In this document: piece by piece, positions 1 through 11,486 of the stretch
How the letters are laid out: each line of letters begins with the position of its first letter
Numbering within the stretch: position 1 is the stretch's first letter
Origin: Doryteuthis pealeii
Taxonomy: Eukaryota; Mollusca; Cephalopoda; Myopsida; Loliginidae
DNA length: 64,000 bases
Assembly (NCBI GenBank): GCA_023376005.1
Contig: CM042145.1
Span: forward strand, 13,429,073-13,493,072
Direction: 5' to 3'
Notes under the pieces: generated by a model
The model's database searches: none
What the model was told of the DNA's origin: nothing
Seen by the model: only the letters and a program-made list of their open reading frames with translations
Made by a program: the position numbers and the translations under genes

Positions 1-79
1 AATGAACCCGAACCCCTTATTGATTGAAGAAGAAGGGTTTCGCTTCATCCACTATTCCTGCATTATCTGTTGATTTCTC

Positions 80-140
<61 letters not shown>

Positions 141-324
141 TGTGTGTGTGTTTGTGATTAATTGATTGTAACGCCATGTCAACCGTCTAGGGTCATTTTA
201 AGCCTAGAGGTCAGGGAATCGTGTTAATTGTACGTTTATTTATATTAACATTTTTTGTGTAGTTGTTTCTTTAGATTTTTTTTTTTTGCACACGGTCTTA
301 TCGAATACGAATAATTTTTAAATG
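1..324. repeat. AT-rich sequence with TA/TG microsatellite
   Basis: A TA run covers about 85-140 and passes into a short TG run (141-150). The flanks show no coding frame and no element I recognise. Confidence 0.7.
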
Positions 325-540
325 TCTATTTGACCCATAGATGAGATCTTAACATAATACCACTCCAGGTAGAGTGGATCTGGGAGTGATGGTAATGAAG
401 AGGTACTCCACACTCTTTAGATCTCCAGAATTGGAGCCTCACCATCAGATGCAGTTCTGTGTTAAAACCAGAACGCCTCTTTGGGGGAGGTCATTACTCC
501 TCTGCAGGTGATACAATCAGTGTATTCTAATACCTGACAA
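325..540 (-). mobile_element. LR1 repeat copy, internally deleted
   Basis: Antisense to the copy at 49981-50466. It begins with the complement of the family's 3' end (CTATTTGACCCATAG) and passes through the matching ACTCC/CTCTGG and CACCATCAGATGCAG blocks. It then jumps to the 5' block with CCTCTGCAGGTG. About 230 bp of the middle are absent. LR1 is a working name for a dispersed non-coding repeat of about 480 bp; its class is unknown. Confidence 0.7.
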
Positions 541-954
541 CATTTGTATGTGTGGCTGCACATGAAATAAAGTTTACAAAGATTTGATATCATTGTAAGG
601 ATATTAACTGTAAGGTATATTTTTGCATCAGTTACCTAGAAATAATGTGATTATGCTTTTTTATTTTTGATCTAGGTAAACTGCACTTAACACAAATAAA
701 ATACTGTACTCAGAAAATCAAAGTTGATTAAAATTTATTATATTGAGTGATAGTATATAGAATTCTCGAATTTAAGCATTAGATTGAATATACCTGTTTT
801 TATGCTAGACAAAGCTGTGTAGGAGTGTATGTGTGTATTTACCAACACAATACGTTGAATTTATTTCAGCACAAGGCCAGGTAAAGAGGAATAGGTGTGA
901 GGAAAATTGTGTTTTGTCAGTCTTCCAAGGGGAAAAAAATAATGGCCTACATTA

Positions 955-1090
955 AGAATCAGCATTCAGAATAAATCCTGGCTTCTACCCAGGCTTGAAC
1001 ATCAGCTACCCAATTAACTTGGCTGACAAAATCAGCATTCGAAATCCTAGTTTTTAACTGGGCTTGAACAACAACTATTTGTACTGGTAG
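955..1090. repeat. Two degenerate units of a short repeat
   Basis: Two similar stretches, near 959-1008 and 1030-1075, both run from ATCAGCATTC through a TCCT-GC/AG-TTTTACTGGGCTTGAAC-like core. Related fragments occur near 7575-7635 and 25575-25690. They look like remains of an old SINE-like family, but no tRNA head is visible. Confidence 0.4.
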
Positions 1091-1298
1091 CTAAGATAGT
1101 TGAGTATTTTCCAGCAGTTGTTAGTTATTATTTAAACTCAGGTAAAAGCCAGTATTAGAAGAAATAATTTTCTCAGTATCTTGTCAGAATATTCATAAAG
1201 ATTCATAGTTTTTTGTTTTTTTATTTGTATGTGTATACAAGTTTTGTATTAAGGATTAAATTTGTCCACATTAAATGCCAGTTTTAAATTTGCCTAAA

Positions 1299-1399
1299 GT
1301 TGGTTTAACACAGTCAGTAGAGCATCCGCTTTGGAAATCACAAGGTTCCAGGTTCAATACTGGCCTTTGCCAACTCAGTGTATATGTAGCACAGCTTGG
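1299..1399 (+). mobile_element. SINE A, 5' part
   Basis: tRNA-derived SINE head with a degraded A box (CAGTCAGTAGAGC) and a B box region (GGTTCCAGGTTCAATACTGG), then the family-specific GCCAACTCAGTGTAT. It is truncated shortly after; SINE B begins about 17 bp later. Confidence 0.75.
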
Positions 1400-1415
1400 A
1401 TCAAATTAATCAAAT

Positions 1416-1692
1416 AGATCACTAATTAAGACTGAGCCTATTCTAGTAGTGACCAACCCAAGCAGAGTTTTAACAGGTTTAAATTCAGAGTTTTCCTTCT
1501 CTTAGACTGGTTGCCTAAACAAGATTAAATAGCTCAGTCTACCCTACTATTTACCCATAGCTGGAGGGAGAGTAGTTGGATTCATACCTTTCCCAAGGAT
1601 ATTAGTGCCATGTGAACTGTAGCTTCATCCAAAATTTGAACTCTGGTTGACGAGTCCATTTCCTACGACTCTAACCATTACACCATGCGCTT
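1416..1692 (-). mobile_element. SINE B, near full length
   Basis: Antisense copy of a second tRNA-derived SINE of about 275 bp. Reading on the minus strand, the head has GGTGTAATGGTTAGAGTCG (A-box side) and a degraded B box. The body then has TACCCTTGGGAAAGGTATGA-like and CAGCTATGGGTAAATAGTAG blocks. Its 3' end matches that of the 11038 copy (ACTAGAATAGGCTCAGT). Confidence 0.85.
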
Positions 1693-1701
1693 CCAACTTA
1701 T

Positions 1702-1750
1702 TTGGATCTGTGAGGTAAAGTGAAAAGCTGGTGGTAGGTGCAGACTTTAC
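1702..1750 (+). mobile_element. SINE A body fragment
   Basis: Matches the internal part of SINE A around GTAAAGTGA-AGCTG-TGGTAGGTG. Neither head nor tail is present. Confidence 0.5.
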
Positions 1751-2289
1751 TACTATCAATATGTATTTCTTGACTACGTCACTACCAATAACTTAAAAAG
1801 CAGTTTCCTATTATGAAATTCATCATTTTTTCTGATATGATTTTTTGTTAAAGTTTTATGCAGTTGTCTAGTGCAGAAAGGTGTGGTTAAAAGGTTGGAT
1901 CGTGTACATCAGCAGCTGATATGAAACAAAGCATTTTTGGTCGCTTGAAGCTGATATGTTGTGATTGTTTTTTTTTGGGGGGGGGATAAAAGCTATTGAT
2001 TTTCGGATGGGTTATATTTTATGTTTTTTAATTTTTATTTATCTGCAGTCCCTAACAATGGGAAGGAGTAACTACACAGATTTGACATTTAAAGGCTATC
2101 AACAGGTCAAAGGCTTTACTCACAGGGGGGGGGGGTAGATTTTGTTTTTATTTAGAGCAACAAAAGAACAGTGTTATTTGTTATAATTTTGTCAGGGTCT
2201 AGAAAAAGTTAAGGGGAATGATTGAATATCATATTTTCACTGCAGTTTATGTCAATCCAAAGTTTTGATATTTTTCTGAATTTTTGAGC

Positions 2290-2495
2290 TGAGGCTTGAT
2301 GATTAGTATTGTTTGGATTATTCGGACTATTATCCTCATCTTTATTGTTATCTGTACAACGTTTCGGCCAATGAGCCCTCCTGCCTTCCGACAAGAAATA
2401 CCTGAAGAAGACCAAAGGGCACATCAGCTGAAACATTGTACAGATAACAATAAAGATGAGGATAATAGTCCGAATAATACTCAAGTTTTGGGTAC
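2290..2495. mobile_element. Foldback element, family F
   Basis: Two inverted arms (about 2299-2388 and 2401-2485) pair almost perfectly through TTATTCGGACTATTATCCTC and GTTATCTGTACAACGTTTCG. The open frames on both strands are a by-product of the symmetry. Related copies occur at 23798-24165, 57550-57715 and 58500-58590. Confidence 0.7.
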
Positions 2496-2629
2496 TGATC
2501 TTGAGTCTTCATAATAAATAGACTGTTTTTTTAATATTATATCATTAAAATCTCTTGTCAGTGGATCAAGTTAATTCCCATTTCTAGAATCAGCATTCCT
2601 AGCTTACTCTAACCTTGTGATGATAGAGG

Positions 2630-2850
2630 TGTGTGGTGTAATGGTTATCATGGTAGGAAATGGACATGGCAAGATGAGTTTAAATTCTGGATGTGGCTGT
2701 TTGCATTTCACATAGAGCTAATACCCTTGGGAAAGGTACAAATCCAACTATTATCCCTCCAACTATGGGTAAATAGTAGGGTAGATTGGGCTCTTTGACC
2801 TTGGTATAGCAACCGGACTAGGGGAAGGAAAACTTTGAATTCAGACCAAA
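2630..2850 (+). mobile_element. SINE B copy
   Basis: Sense copy starting GTGTGGTGTAATGGTTA. It is followed by the CTAATACCCTTGGGAAAGG and CTATGGGTAAATAGTAGGG blocks and ends near GAATTCAGACC. The B box is decayed and the 3' end truncated. Confidence 0.8.
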
Positions 2851-4328
2851 GGGGCTCTCTTGTCATTAGTCAAAACTACTTTGAGAGCTCCTCACCCCTA
2901 CTTCTCCTTGGTTAGCCCCCCCCCCAAAAAAAAAAGCTTTAATATATCTATTTTTGAAGGAAGTGATTGCTTTTTATTGAGTCATTGTTATCTAGATTTG
3001 AAGAGAATTTCACTAGCATAATGAGTTTGGTTCCTGTTGTGTAATTTGAAGTAGAATAATTTAAGGATAATAAATATTGATACATCTTTAGAAAGATATG
3101 TATAAAAGTTGCAAGGATATATTTATTACTATATTGAAGTATGGGCATTTTAAAAAATTTGATATCATTTGAGATGTAAATATCTGAATAACTACATAGT
3201 CTAGGCAAATGAAACTAAACAGGCTTAATTTGAATGAGAAATGCAAGGATATGTGGATTTCATAAACGATTTCACAAGTTTTTGACCATTTTTGATACTA
3301 GTAGTCATCTATATACTTTCGCCCTGCACAAACAGACTTCCTCTATGAACTTTTTGTGCCATTTCTAAAAAAAAACTTTCTTTTTCCAGTGAATGGCATT
3401 TCTATACATGAAAAGAAAAAAAACAACATAAAACATTAAACATAGAATTTTGAATTGTTCTACACATGCTGTCAAAATTTGAGATTATTTCAATGACAAT
3501 TGGTCAAGTTATTAAATTACAAAATTATATATAATTTTTTCTGAAATACCCCATATATTTGAAGTATTATTTTATTTATGTATGTGTGTAATATATCTAT
3601 ATTAATAATTGGGAAGCATTAGTCTTTCCTCTACGCGTAGCTTAGATGTGGCACAAGGCCTGAAATATGAGGCATCCAATGAGAATCAGTCACTAACATT
3701 AGTCTGTTAATCTAGCCTGCTAACATTACACCACATAGACCCAAGGAGAATTTTACTGTAAAAGAAAATCATCATAGGGAAAGGTTGGACTCTCACTAAC
3801 AATTGGATAACAAACAAAAATATTTAAATTGATAAATCTTTTTAAGTATCACTCAATTAAATTATTTAAGTGTTTGACATAATTTAACTTTACTGGAACA
3901 GGTTCATCATCTGTACCAGGGTGGGGTGGGGTCAAATTTTAGTTACATGGATATGTATGTAAAAAAGGTGTGGTTCCCTTAAGGAAAAATTGTGATATTG
4001 TAAAAAGTACTTGGTACCACTAAGTGGGGGTGGGGGTGTCATTCCTAAAATGAGGTAACCAAATGAGTACTCAGTACTATTAGTATTTTGTAATTTAACC
4101 ATTGTAGTTCTTTTAGACATAAACAAAATAAATAAAATTGTTATTCTGATTACTCCATTGCAATCTCTTAGATTTTCATATGCCACAGTTGAATGAACTT
4201 TCTATCTTTATTAGATTCTAAAGGACTTGATTAGTTAAGTTAAAAGTTAATAGAAAAATTGACATGATCAAATGCATTTGAAAAAATTGAAATAGTTTAT
4301 TATAAATTATTTTAATCTATTATCCAGA
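2851..4328. other. AT-rich intergenic sequence without recognisable gene
   Basis: Nothing codes here that I can support. A 25-bp sequence at 3992-4016 recurs inverted at 5899-5923 on the other side of the Helitron (see findings). The short frames are chance frames in low-complexity DNA. Confidence 0.6.
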
Positions 4329-4651
4329 CTAGCAAATATATGCACCCTCTGGGTGCAAGTATTTAAGCTTTAATGTAATAAAATATTATATTAAATTAGA
4401 ATGACTAATGAAACTAAATAAGAATGCAGATAAAAAGATTTTAAATAGAGAGGGGTATAATCGAAAAATAGAACAACTGAAACATACTCTTCCATCACTC
4501 CCGTCTTTCATTGCGAAAATTTTCCTAATTTACCAATTTAGTTAAATTAGGAAGTAAAGAATAAAATTACAGTTATTTTCTTGTTAATGAATTCTTTTAA
4601 GATTTATCCCCAAGATCTTTGCTTATATTCATTAAGATAAAATCAAACAAT

Positions 4652-5273
4652 TGTTATATACCCACATTGACATCGTACATCAAACATTGGGTATATAAAC
4701 AAGAGTGAGAGAATTCTCAGATTATAGAGAGACATATTAGAGAGAGAGAGAGAGAGATAGAGACGGACAGACAGACAGACAGATTAGAGACTTACTTGGA
4801 GAGTAGATGGTCTTACTTTATCACTTGTTGACATCTTTACTCTTCTAGTTGCCATCTTCCTGTCTTCTATTTCCTTCTTCTTCCTTGGCCGACATCTCGT
4901 CTAGTTGGGTTCTTCTATCTAACTTCTTCTACTAAGGGATTCTTTTTGGCTGATTTTGGTCATTGCAATTAATTGAATTAACAAGACATTTTTTTGTTGC
5001 CTGATCAAGCTTTTAATTTATCTAGTCCATGATTCTTATCCGCCGTGTGGGGAGACCAGCCCCAGAGCATGTCTAAACTCTTTGACGGCCAGGCTGAATC
5101 TAAAAACTAAAACTAATCACGTGTTTCTCATGGCTCGGGAGATTCGCGCCTTTAGGGGTCAGGGGGTTACCAACAGTCACTGATAAATTTCCACTCCCTG
5201 ATTTCAAAGTTAACGGCCCTTATTCTCAGCTACAGGGTCTGCCAACAATTTATGACACCCATAAATTGTAACA
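4652..5273 (+). mobile_element. Solo LTR nested in Helitron H1
   Basis: A 622-bp insertion absent from the intact H1 copy at 15271. It begins TGTTATATACCC and ends TTGTAACA, the TG...CA ends of LTRs. It is flanked by the 4-bp duplication CAAT (4648-4651 and 5274-5277). A TATA-like GGGTATATAAAC lies near 4689-4700, followed by GA and GACA runs. No internal retrotransposon domain remains, so this is a solo LTR, most likely from a Gypsy- or BEL-type element. Orientation is inferred from the TATA-like box. Confidence 0.75.
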
Positions 5274-5419
5274 CAATTAGAAATCAATAATACTAAAGCA
5301 CATATCTATTAAAATCAAATTTTTAATATCAATATGCAAATTAGCCTTCCCATTCACACTGTAAACTGCTATTTTGTTGTATATCTAAATACAATTGCAT
5401 GTTATCAGTATATAGATAA

Positions 5420-5671
5420 GGCCAATCGGCCCTGGATCTTTACAAGTTAATAGCGTCGATCCCAGGGGGCTATCCCTCCAGGCAATACCTGCCCCCTCGA
5501 TTTAAAGGGGCAGGGCTGGGTTTATTGTCCGTCGCCCCCCCTTGAGGGGAAATATCGATGGGATCAACGCAATTTTTCCACCTACCACTCATGAGCTTCG
5601 GCTTGTGGGTGGGCCCACATAAAAATGTCCTTGTGTCACGCCCTCATAAGTGGGATGAGAGGCAAATACCC
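5420..5671. mobile_element. 252-bp GC-rich insertion nested in Helitron H1
   Basis: This segment is absent from the intact H1 copy. It is flanked by the 8-bp direct repeat ATAGATAA (5412-5419 and 5672-5679). It is much more GC-rich than its surroundings (GGCCAATCGGCCC, CCCCCCCTTGAGGGG). It lacks clear terminal inverted repeats and tRNA boxes, so its class is open. An 8-bp duplication would fit a hAT-type transposition, but a SINE is also possible. Confidence 0.6.
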
Positions 5672-6172
5672 ATAGATAAAGCCAGCAGTATTAATGATGT
5701 AAAACAATTTTATTAATAATTGAGGTTTAAATAAAAATAAAATCATGGAGAATGTGACATAAATAACTAAGGGAATTGTGACTTGAGTAGTGATATAGTT
5801 TCAGTTACAAACATACAATCTACATTATAATAAGATATAAATTGATTATTTATATCATATCTACATCTAGATAATAAATGTTATGCTTAAGTAATAGATA
5901 CCAAGTACTTTTTACAATATCACCCCCCCCCCCCCTTTTCACCATACATGTTCGGTACCAAAAGACAGATCCTCCCTGTCTGTACTATAATCAGTTGTGA
6001 TACATTTCTTGACATCTTACCTGGTGTAGGCAAATACTTCAGTTAGTGTATATATAATTATACCATCAAAGTTTTTATTTAGACTTTCCATAATTTTTTT
6101 GTTAGTCTTTAATGTATTGGTGTACAATTAGAGAAAATATAAAACAATTATTCAGAGTTTTTACTTGAAAAA

Positions 6173-6404
6173 TTAAAACTCTTTAACTACCAAATTTCCC
6201 CCACAGCTGTACCAAATTCTCTTGGTATTTTTACCTGTATTATCGGATATTTCAAAGTTCACTATCTATTCACCACAGAACTCAGGGGTATTCACGTAGT
6301 GATTTTTCAGTGTCAATAAGTAACATATGCAAGAGTCGCCGCCAGCAGTTTATGGTAGGATTGCAGTGGGAGAGCCGCTGTGGGCATTTTAAAGTAGGCA
6401 TAAT
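6173..6404 (+). mobile_element. piggyBac-like MITE, older copy
   Basis: Aligns in the same orientation with the element at 51577-51826. Shared blocks include CTACCAAATTTCC, GATATTTCAAAGTTCACTAT and TTTAAAGTAGGCATA. The left end lies next to TTAA; the right TTAA is lost. Confidence 0.5.
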
Positions 6405-9400
6405 AATTGTTTCTATTATATTTAGGTATTTTTCTTTAACAACACACAAAAAATAAAATTAGAGAACTTTCCAATAAAAATCTATGAAAATTTAAAAAGT
6501 ACTATTACTGTCTCGTGATAGTTGTTTCATCAATCTATCATCTATTATTATACTAAAGCTGATTGAATCAATGTTTGTCTCATAAAGGCTTTTTTACTGT
6601 TTAGATTAATGACACAAAAGTTATACTGAATTATTCCTTAGTTTTAGGATTGAGTTATGTTTGAAAAAAAATCCATTTTAATTGGTTCTAATTAGTCGTA
6701 ATTTGCAATTAAGTAAAAAATGACCCATCTCTTACTTCACATTCTGCTATTACTTCCCCCCTCCCTCTGTATATCTTGATTACCTCCTCCTCATTATATA
6801 TGCATGAGAGAGAGAGAGAGAGAGATAGGAGAGTTTGAAATGTATTCATATGTTAAATTTCATAAGCAGCGAACCGTAGCTTAAATTAGGTCAAACATTC
6901 CCTTTCTTAGAAATCTTACAAAATGATTTTAATGTTTGTTTTTTTTAAAAAGATTCTCTGGCCCTATTTGTTTCTTAGATTCAATTCACTTTGCAGACTC
7001 ACTTTTTCCTAATCCCAATTATCTACCCAGAGCTCAATGGATGACCCAACAGATATGCTTATATTAATAAGTTCTCTAAAAACATTTATGTTTTCAAATT
7101 TATTACGCTAAAGAAAAATATTATTTATAAAAAAATAAAAATTTTATTTATAAAAAAATGAAAATGAAAACATATTACAGCACATAATTCATTACTTTCT
7201 ATTTTATGTTTGTTATACAATACAGTGCTATTTTTCTTATTTAAAAAAATGTAACAAAAAAATTAGGGTATTTGGGTGGGGCTGGAATGAATTAATGGCA
7301 TTTCACTTTATTTCAATAGAAAAATTGATAAACAAGGAAATTGAATTATGAGCAAAACAAATTAAACTCGTAAGTCAAGATACCACTGTATTAGATAAGA
7401 ATACTTGATAATGTATAAGTGTGTGCTTTAAACTTTTCTTTAACTTCTAGGTTTGCTATCAAATTGCTTTTGTGATATTTTCTATGACTTTGTAATCCTA
7501 ACAAAGATAACTTTATACCAAATCAAATTGGGAGATATGTAAAAGGGGAAGGTGTTTCAACACCAGTCTTCCCAATCATCATTCAAAATCCTAGCCTATT
7601 TCATTTTTTAAAAACTGAGTTTGAACACTAAACCCTTTCACTACTGAGAAATATGCCAACAAACAACCCTATTTTTATAATATATACCTGGGGTTTCAAA
7701 CATGTGCCGAGAAAATTACTTTTTTATGGTACATAGCAGAACAATTTTTGTGACTAATATTTTCCTAAAACTTGATAATTTGTCCCTCAACTCTGACCAT
7801 GTTTCTCCCCAGAGAAAAGTAGAATGCCCTTTAATATTTTTCAGTTGCTTTCACTTGAAGATCAAAAGTTGAAAAGTAGAAATAATTCAATTTTATATAC
7901 ATTTAAAAAAAAACTTAATAAGAACTTTAGTGAAATTCACATTGGTTTGTTTGAAAGACTTATTGTGATAAGGGGGGGGGGTTATAGAAGACTAACTCAC
8001 ATAACAGAACAGGAGGAATCTTTCTTTTTATTTTACCTTGAGAAGGGGTCTACTATTTCTTTAAATGTGATAAAACTTTAAATTTTGCTTTTTGTTTTCT
8101 GTTTTAACAATATTCATAGTATAATTTATTGCAATTTACCCATGAAATAAGATCCCAAACTTTAAATCCACTTTTTATTGCCCATCACAATTTGTCTAAA
8201 AATGAAACATTTTCATTGCATTTAAGTTGAATATAAAATATATCCAGTGTAAAATAATCATACTAAGTTCCAATTACTGTCGAATTGGTAAGACAAGGCA
8301 ACAAGGCACCATAACCCAATATGGATCTAACCTTGTTGCAATCCTACTGCATAATGCCAGAGTATTTATGAAGCCTCATAACATCATCAAAACCAAGCGG
8401 CCAATCAGGACTCAGGGAATGGAATCCCCCAAATGCATAAGTGGACTATTCTTGAGTTCCATAAGTACCAGTTGTTTTGAGCACTAGTTCAGTTGTGCTT
8501 ATCCAGTAGTTGTTTTTTTTTTTAACTCAAGTGGAAGCCACACATCAGCAAAAATAATCAAGTTGATGAAATGATTTTCAGTTCCTGATTTTAATATTTT
8601 GAATGTTGTCTTTCTCCCACTTCATATAATGTTGATTATTTATTGGAAAAATTAGGGATTAGTAATATTGGAAAAATTAGGGCTTAATTATCTGCCCTAG
8701 GCACCAGGGGCTGAAATCGTCAATATACAATATTGGCACCTAAATTGAATTCCATGACTAAGTTACTTATAGTGTTGATGCGATAGCAACAAGACGCTCC
8801 CAAAACTTAGAAGAACCTCAGCAGATAAGTCTTGTTGCAAACGCCATTAAGTTTGTAATTTGTACCTTTCTGAATATATGTTTTTGTATTTTCAATTGTT
8901 GTTTTCTTCTTCATCCGAATTTAATTGCCTACTTTTTAACCTGGGAAATTATATGAGGCCCAATAAAAAAGATCATATATTCTCAAATTAATGTTTTGAT
9001 CACTTTCTACTGGATTTAACTGACTGTAGAGCATTGTTCAGTGAGAAATTTTCAGCTTGGAAACTTCTCAAACCACTTTTGACATTTTCAATCTTTTACA
9101 GAATAATCAATAATCCTTTCTATCTTTTTAATTCTCTCAGACACACAGCTCCAATGTGTCCTTCATTTCTTAGGCTGGAGTCACCTCTCCGCCTGTATTG
9201 ATTACAGGGAAAAACTGGACTAAAAATATATAAAAATATAAATAAAATTAATGTCCAGTCTATTGGTCACTTTATCTAGTGGATCTTTGTATTCATTGTG
9301 TACTTGCTGAAAAAGAGAAGTTAACTTTTCTTTGATTTTCAGTGAGTTGTATTTTAAAATCTGCAATCAAAGCCAAAGAAAACAATTCTACTGTCTCCTT

Positions 9401-9540
9401 TAAATGCTAGAAAAAGGGAGATATATGGGGTAGGATGATGTTTTGGGGTAGGAAGAGGTTTGGTTGTTTTATGGTTTAAAGGTATCTGGATATTTTTGGT
9501 GTGTGTTCTTAGGGATTTTGCTTTTTAACCCCATCTCATT
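6405..9540. other. AT-rich intergenic stretch, no gene seen
   Basis: Contains a GA run (6805-6824), several A/T tracts and a G run at about 7971-7981. The segment near 8640-8860 is moderately GC-rich and has repeated GGAAAAATTAGGG, but I could not assign it to an element or gene. Confidence 0.5.
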
Positions 9541-9790
9541 TGGTGGTCGTGCTGAAAAGAAGGAATATAAGGAATGAAAAGAAAGAGACGAAGACAGAAG
9601 GTGGCTTTATGACTTAGGCTTTGTTAACCAGGTCATAGTTGCCTGTGGCTAGCAGGAGCAACTAGACCCAGTTGCGGCCTGATTTGAAATGACCGAGAGA
9701 TTCTTTTGGGGGTCGGGGACAGTCCTTTTTGTCGGACATGTGCAGAGGGTTCTTCCGGTGAAGGCCCCATGGGAGTTTGTTGGTTTTTTT
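9541..9790. other. Unclassified GC-richer block
   Basis: About 250 bp of clearly higher GC than its surroundings, ending at a T run near 9785. No frame, tRNA box or terminal repeat is visible. It may be an old retroelement end. Confidence 0.3.
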
Positions 9791-10497
9791 TTTATTTTCG
9801 TTTTATTTAATCCCCACAGATACCAGTGGTTAACTCAATAACAGAATTTAATACTAGTAAAGAAAATATGTACACAAAGCACATTATGATTTGGAATGAT
9901 GAGAGGCAGTGAATCAGAATGAAATTGTGACTAAACCTGGAAAGTATGAGGTTCTCATTCTCTTGTCAACCTGTTTTTTTTTAACTCTCCTGAGTCCCAA
10001 CTCAGGCTGGTATTTAAACTAAATTTCCACTCATACCATCTGACTTGAAACTACGTTCACTCACAATACTTACTATTGTTTCTAGTTGGGGTCAAATGTT
10101 TTTTTCTTTGATTCTAATTAACAAAATACGAGTTGAAATATTTTCTATTTCAACTCTGCCCAATTCTCTTTTCAAAACAGGTAGGGTGAAAGGTAATTTC
10201 CTCAAAAGCTCTGACATTGTACCAACCTGTTGTTTTCAAAAACTAATTTATAAAAATTCATCCTACTGGCCTTTTAGCTGGTTTGAGGTTATCCCTAGTG
10301 ACCCTTGTTGCACAAACAATAAAATGTGTTCCCTAAAAATTCTCCATATCCACTCATGTGTCAGTCTACAGATAAATTTAAAGATTTCTCATACTTCAAA
10401 ACAGCTCTTATTTTTTATAAAATAAAACATTTGTTTTTTTTATAATTTAGAAAATTGCATACTCATGATAATTTGTGTACTTCTAAAATCCAGCTCT

Positions 10498-10692
10498 GCC
10501 TAGGAACCACAACTCAGCATATGAGTAGCATAGGGATATGTACAGTAAAGTGAAGAGCTGATGGTAGGTGTGTCGCTCCATCTCAGACACCAAAACAATC
10601 TCCTTGGTCTAGTGCTAGTGAAAAGGGAATAGATCCCTTGCTGTCTGGCTGATACCGACTTTAGGCCACCCCAACAATTTTACTTCACTTCA
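10498..10692 (+). mobile_element. SINE A, head truncated
   Basis: Sense copy lacking most of the tRNA part. It runs from AACTCAGCATATGAGTAGCA through GAGCTGATGGTAGGTGTG and the ACACCAAAACAATCTCCTTG block. It ends in the typical CTGATACCGACTTTAGGCCA tail. Confidence 0.85.
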
Positions 10693-11037
10693 CAATATCA
10701 CAAGTTATATGAAGAGTCAGGTCAAATTATATTTTAATAATCACAATTTGTTCCTTTTCACTGCCTCAAGTAATTAAAATATATTCATGCAATAACAAGG
10801 AGGGGGGGGGCTACTTTTTTTTAATAACAGGACCATCTCCATAAGCTGCACACATTTTCTAATTTTTTTTTATTTGAATAGCATTTTTAATTTTCTTAAG
10901 ATGAAAAACATAATATGCCAAAAATATTGCTTATTTTTCTCTTCAATTTTCAATGTTAGAAAGAATAAACAAAAATATTCCAATTTTGATAAATTAAAAA
11001 CATGAAATCTGATATAACAGTTGTTACAAAAAATCAA

Positions 11038-11316
11038 TGCATGGTGTAATGGTTAGAGTCATAGGAAATGGACTTGTCGACCCGAGTTCAAATCCTGGAC
11101 ATAGCTACAGTTCACATTGCGCTAATACCCTTAGGAAAGGTATGAATCCAACTACTCTCCCTCCAGCTATGAGTAAATAGTAGGGCAGACTGGGCTCTTT
11201 AACCTTGGTTAGGCAACTAGTCTAGGAGAAGGAAAACTTTGAATTCAAACCTGTTAAAACTCTGTTTGGGGTGGTCACTACTAGAATAGGCTCAGTCCTA
11301 ATTAGTGATCTATTTC
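11038..11316 (+). mobile_element. SINE B, best preserved full-length copy
   Basis: The head TGGTGTAATGGTTAGAGTC serves as an A box and GAGTTCAAATCC as a B box, as in an Asp/Gly/Glu-type tRNA. The body carries TACCCTTAGGAAAGGTATGA and the CAGCTATGAGTAAATAGTAG block. The 3' end is CACTACTAGAATAGGCTCAG and then CCTAATTAGTGATC. This copy defines the family's ends best in the window. Confidence 0.9.
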
Positions 11317-11486
11317 ACTATTAAAAAAAAGTTAGAACTGAATATAAAATTGCTTGAGTGTTTTTCAATTCTCTTCCTTTGGAATCCATCCACCCTCTGC
11401 ACGCCGCCACTGCTCGGTGATTTTTCCTCTCTGCCAGATTACTTTCCATAGTAAGCGGAGTAATCCTGGACAATGCTTGTATAAAC

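Larger units (their letters stand above)
4329..5835 (-). mobile_element. Non-autonomous Helitron H1, interrupted by two insertions
   Basis: On the minus strand the element starts A/TCTTATTATAATG (right edge 5835). It ends with hairpin TGCACCC-AGA-GGGTGCA, eight bases, and CTAG followed by T (left edge 4329). These are Helitron hallmarks: 5' TC, 3' CTRR with a hairpin, and insertion between A and T. Removing the insertions at 4652-5273 and 5420-5671 leaves about 620 bp, which aligns inverted to the intact copy at 15271-15912. It has no coding capacity. Confidence 0.8.

Noticed and set aside
2209..2514. Open frames of 70-90 codons on both strands
   Set aside because: They are mirror products of a foldback element's inverted arms.
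10045..10425. 126-codon open frame
   Set aside because: It has no recognisable domain, a composition typical of AT-rich chance frames, and no splice or promoter context.
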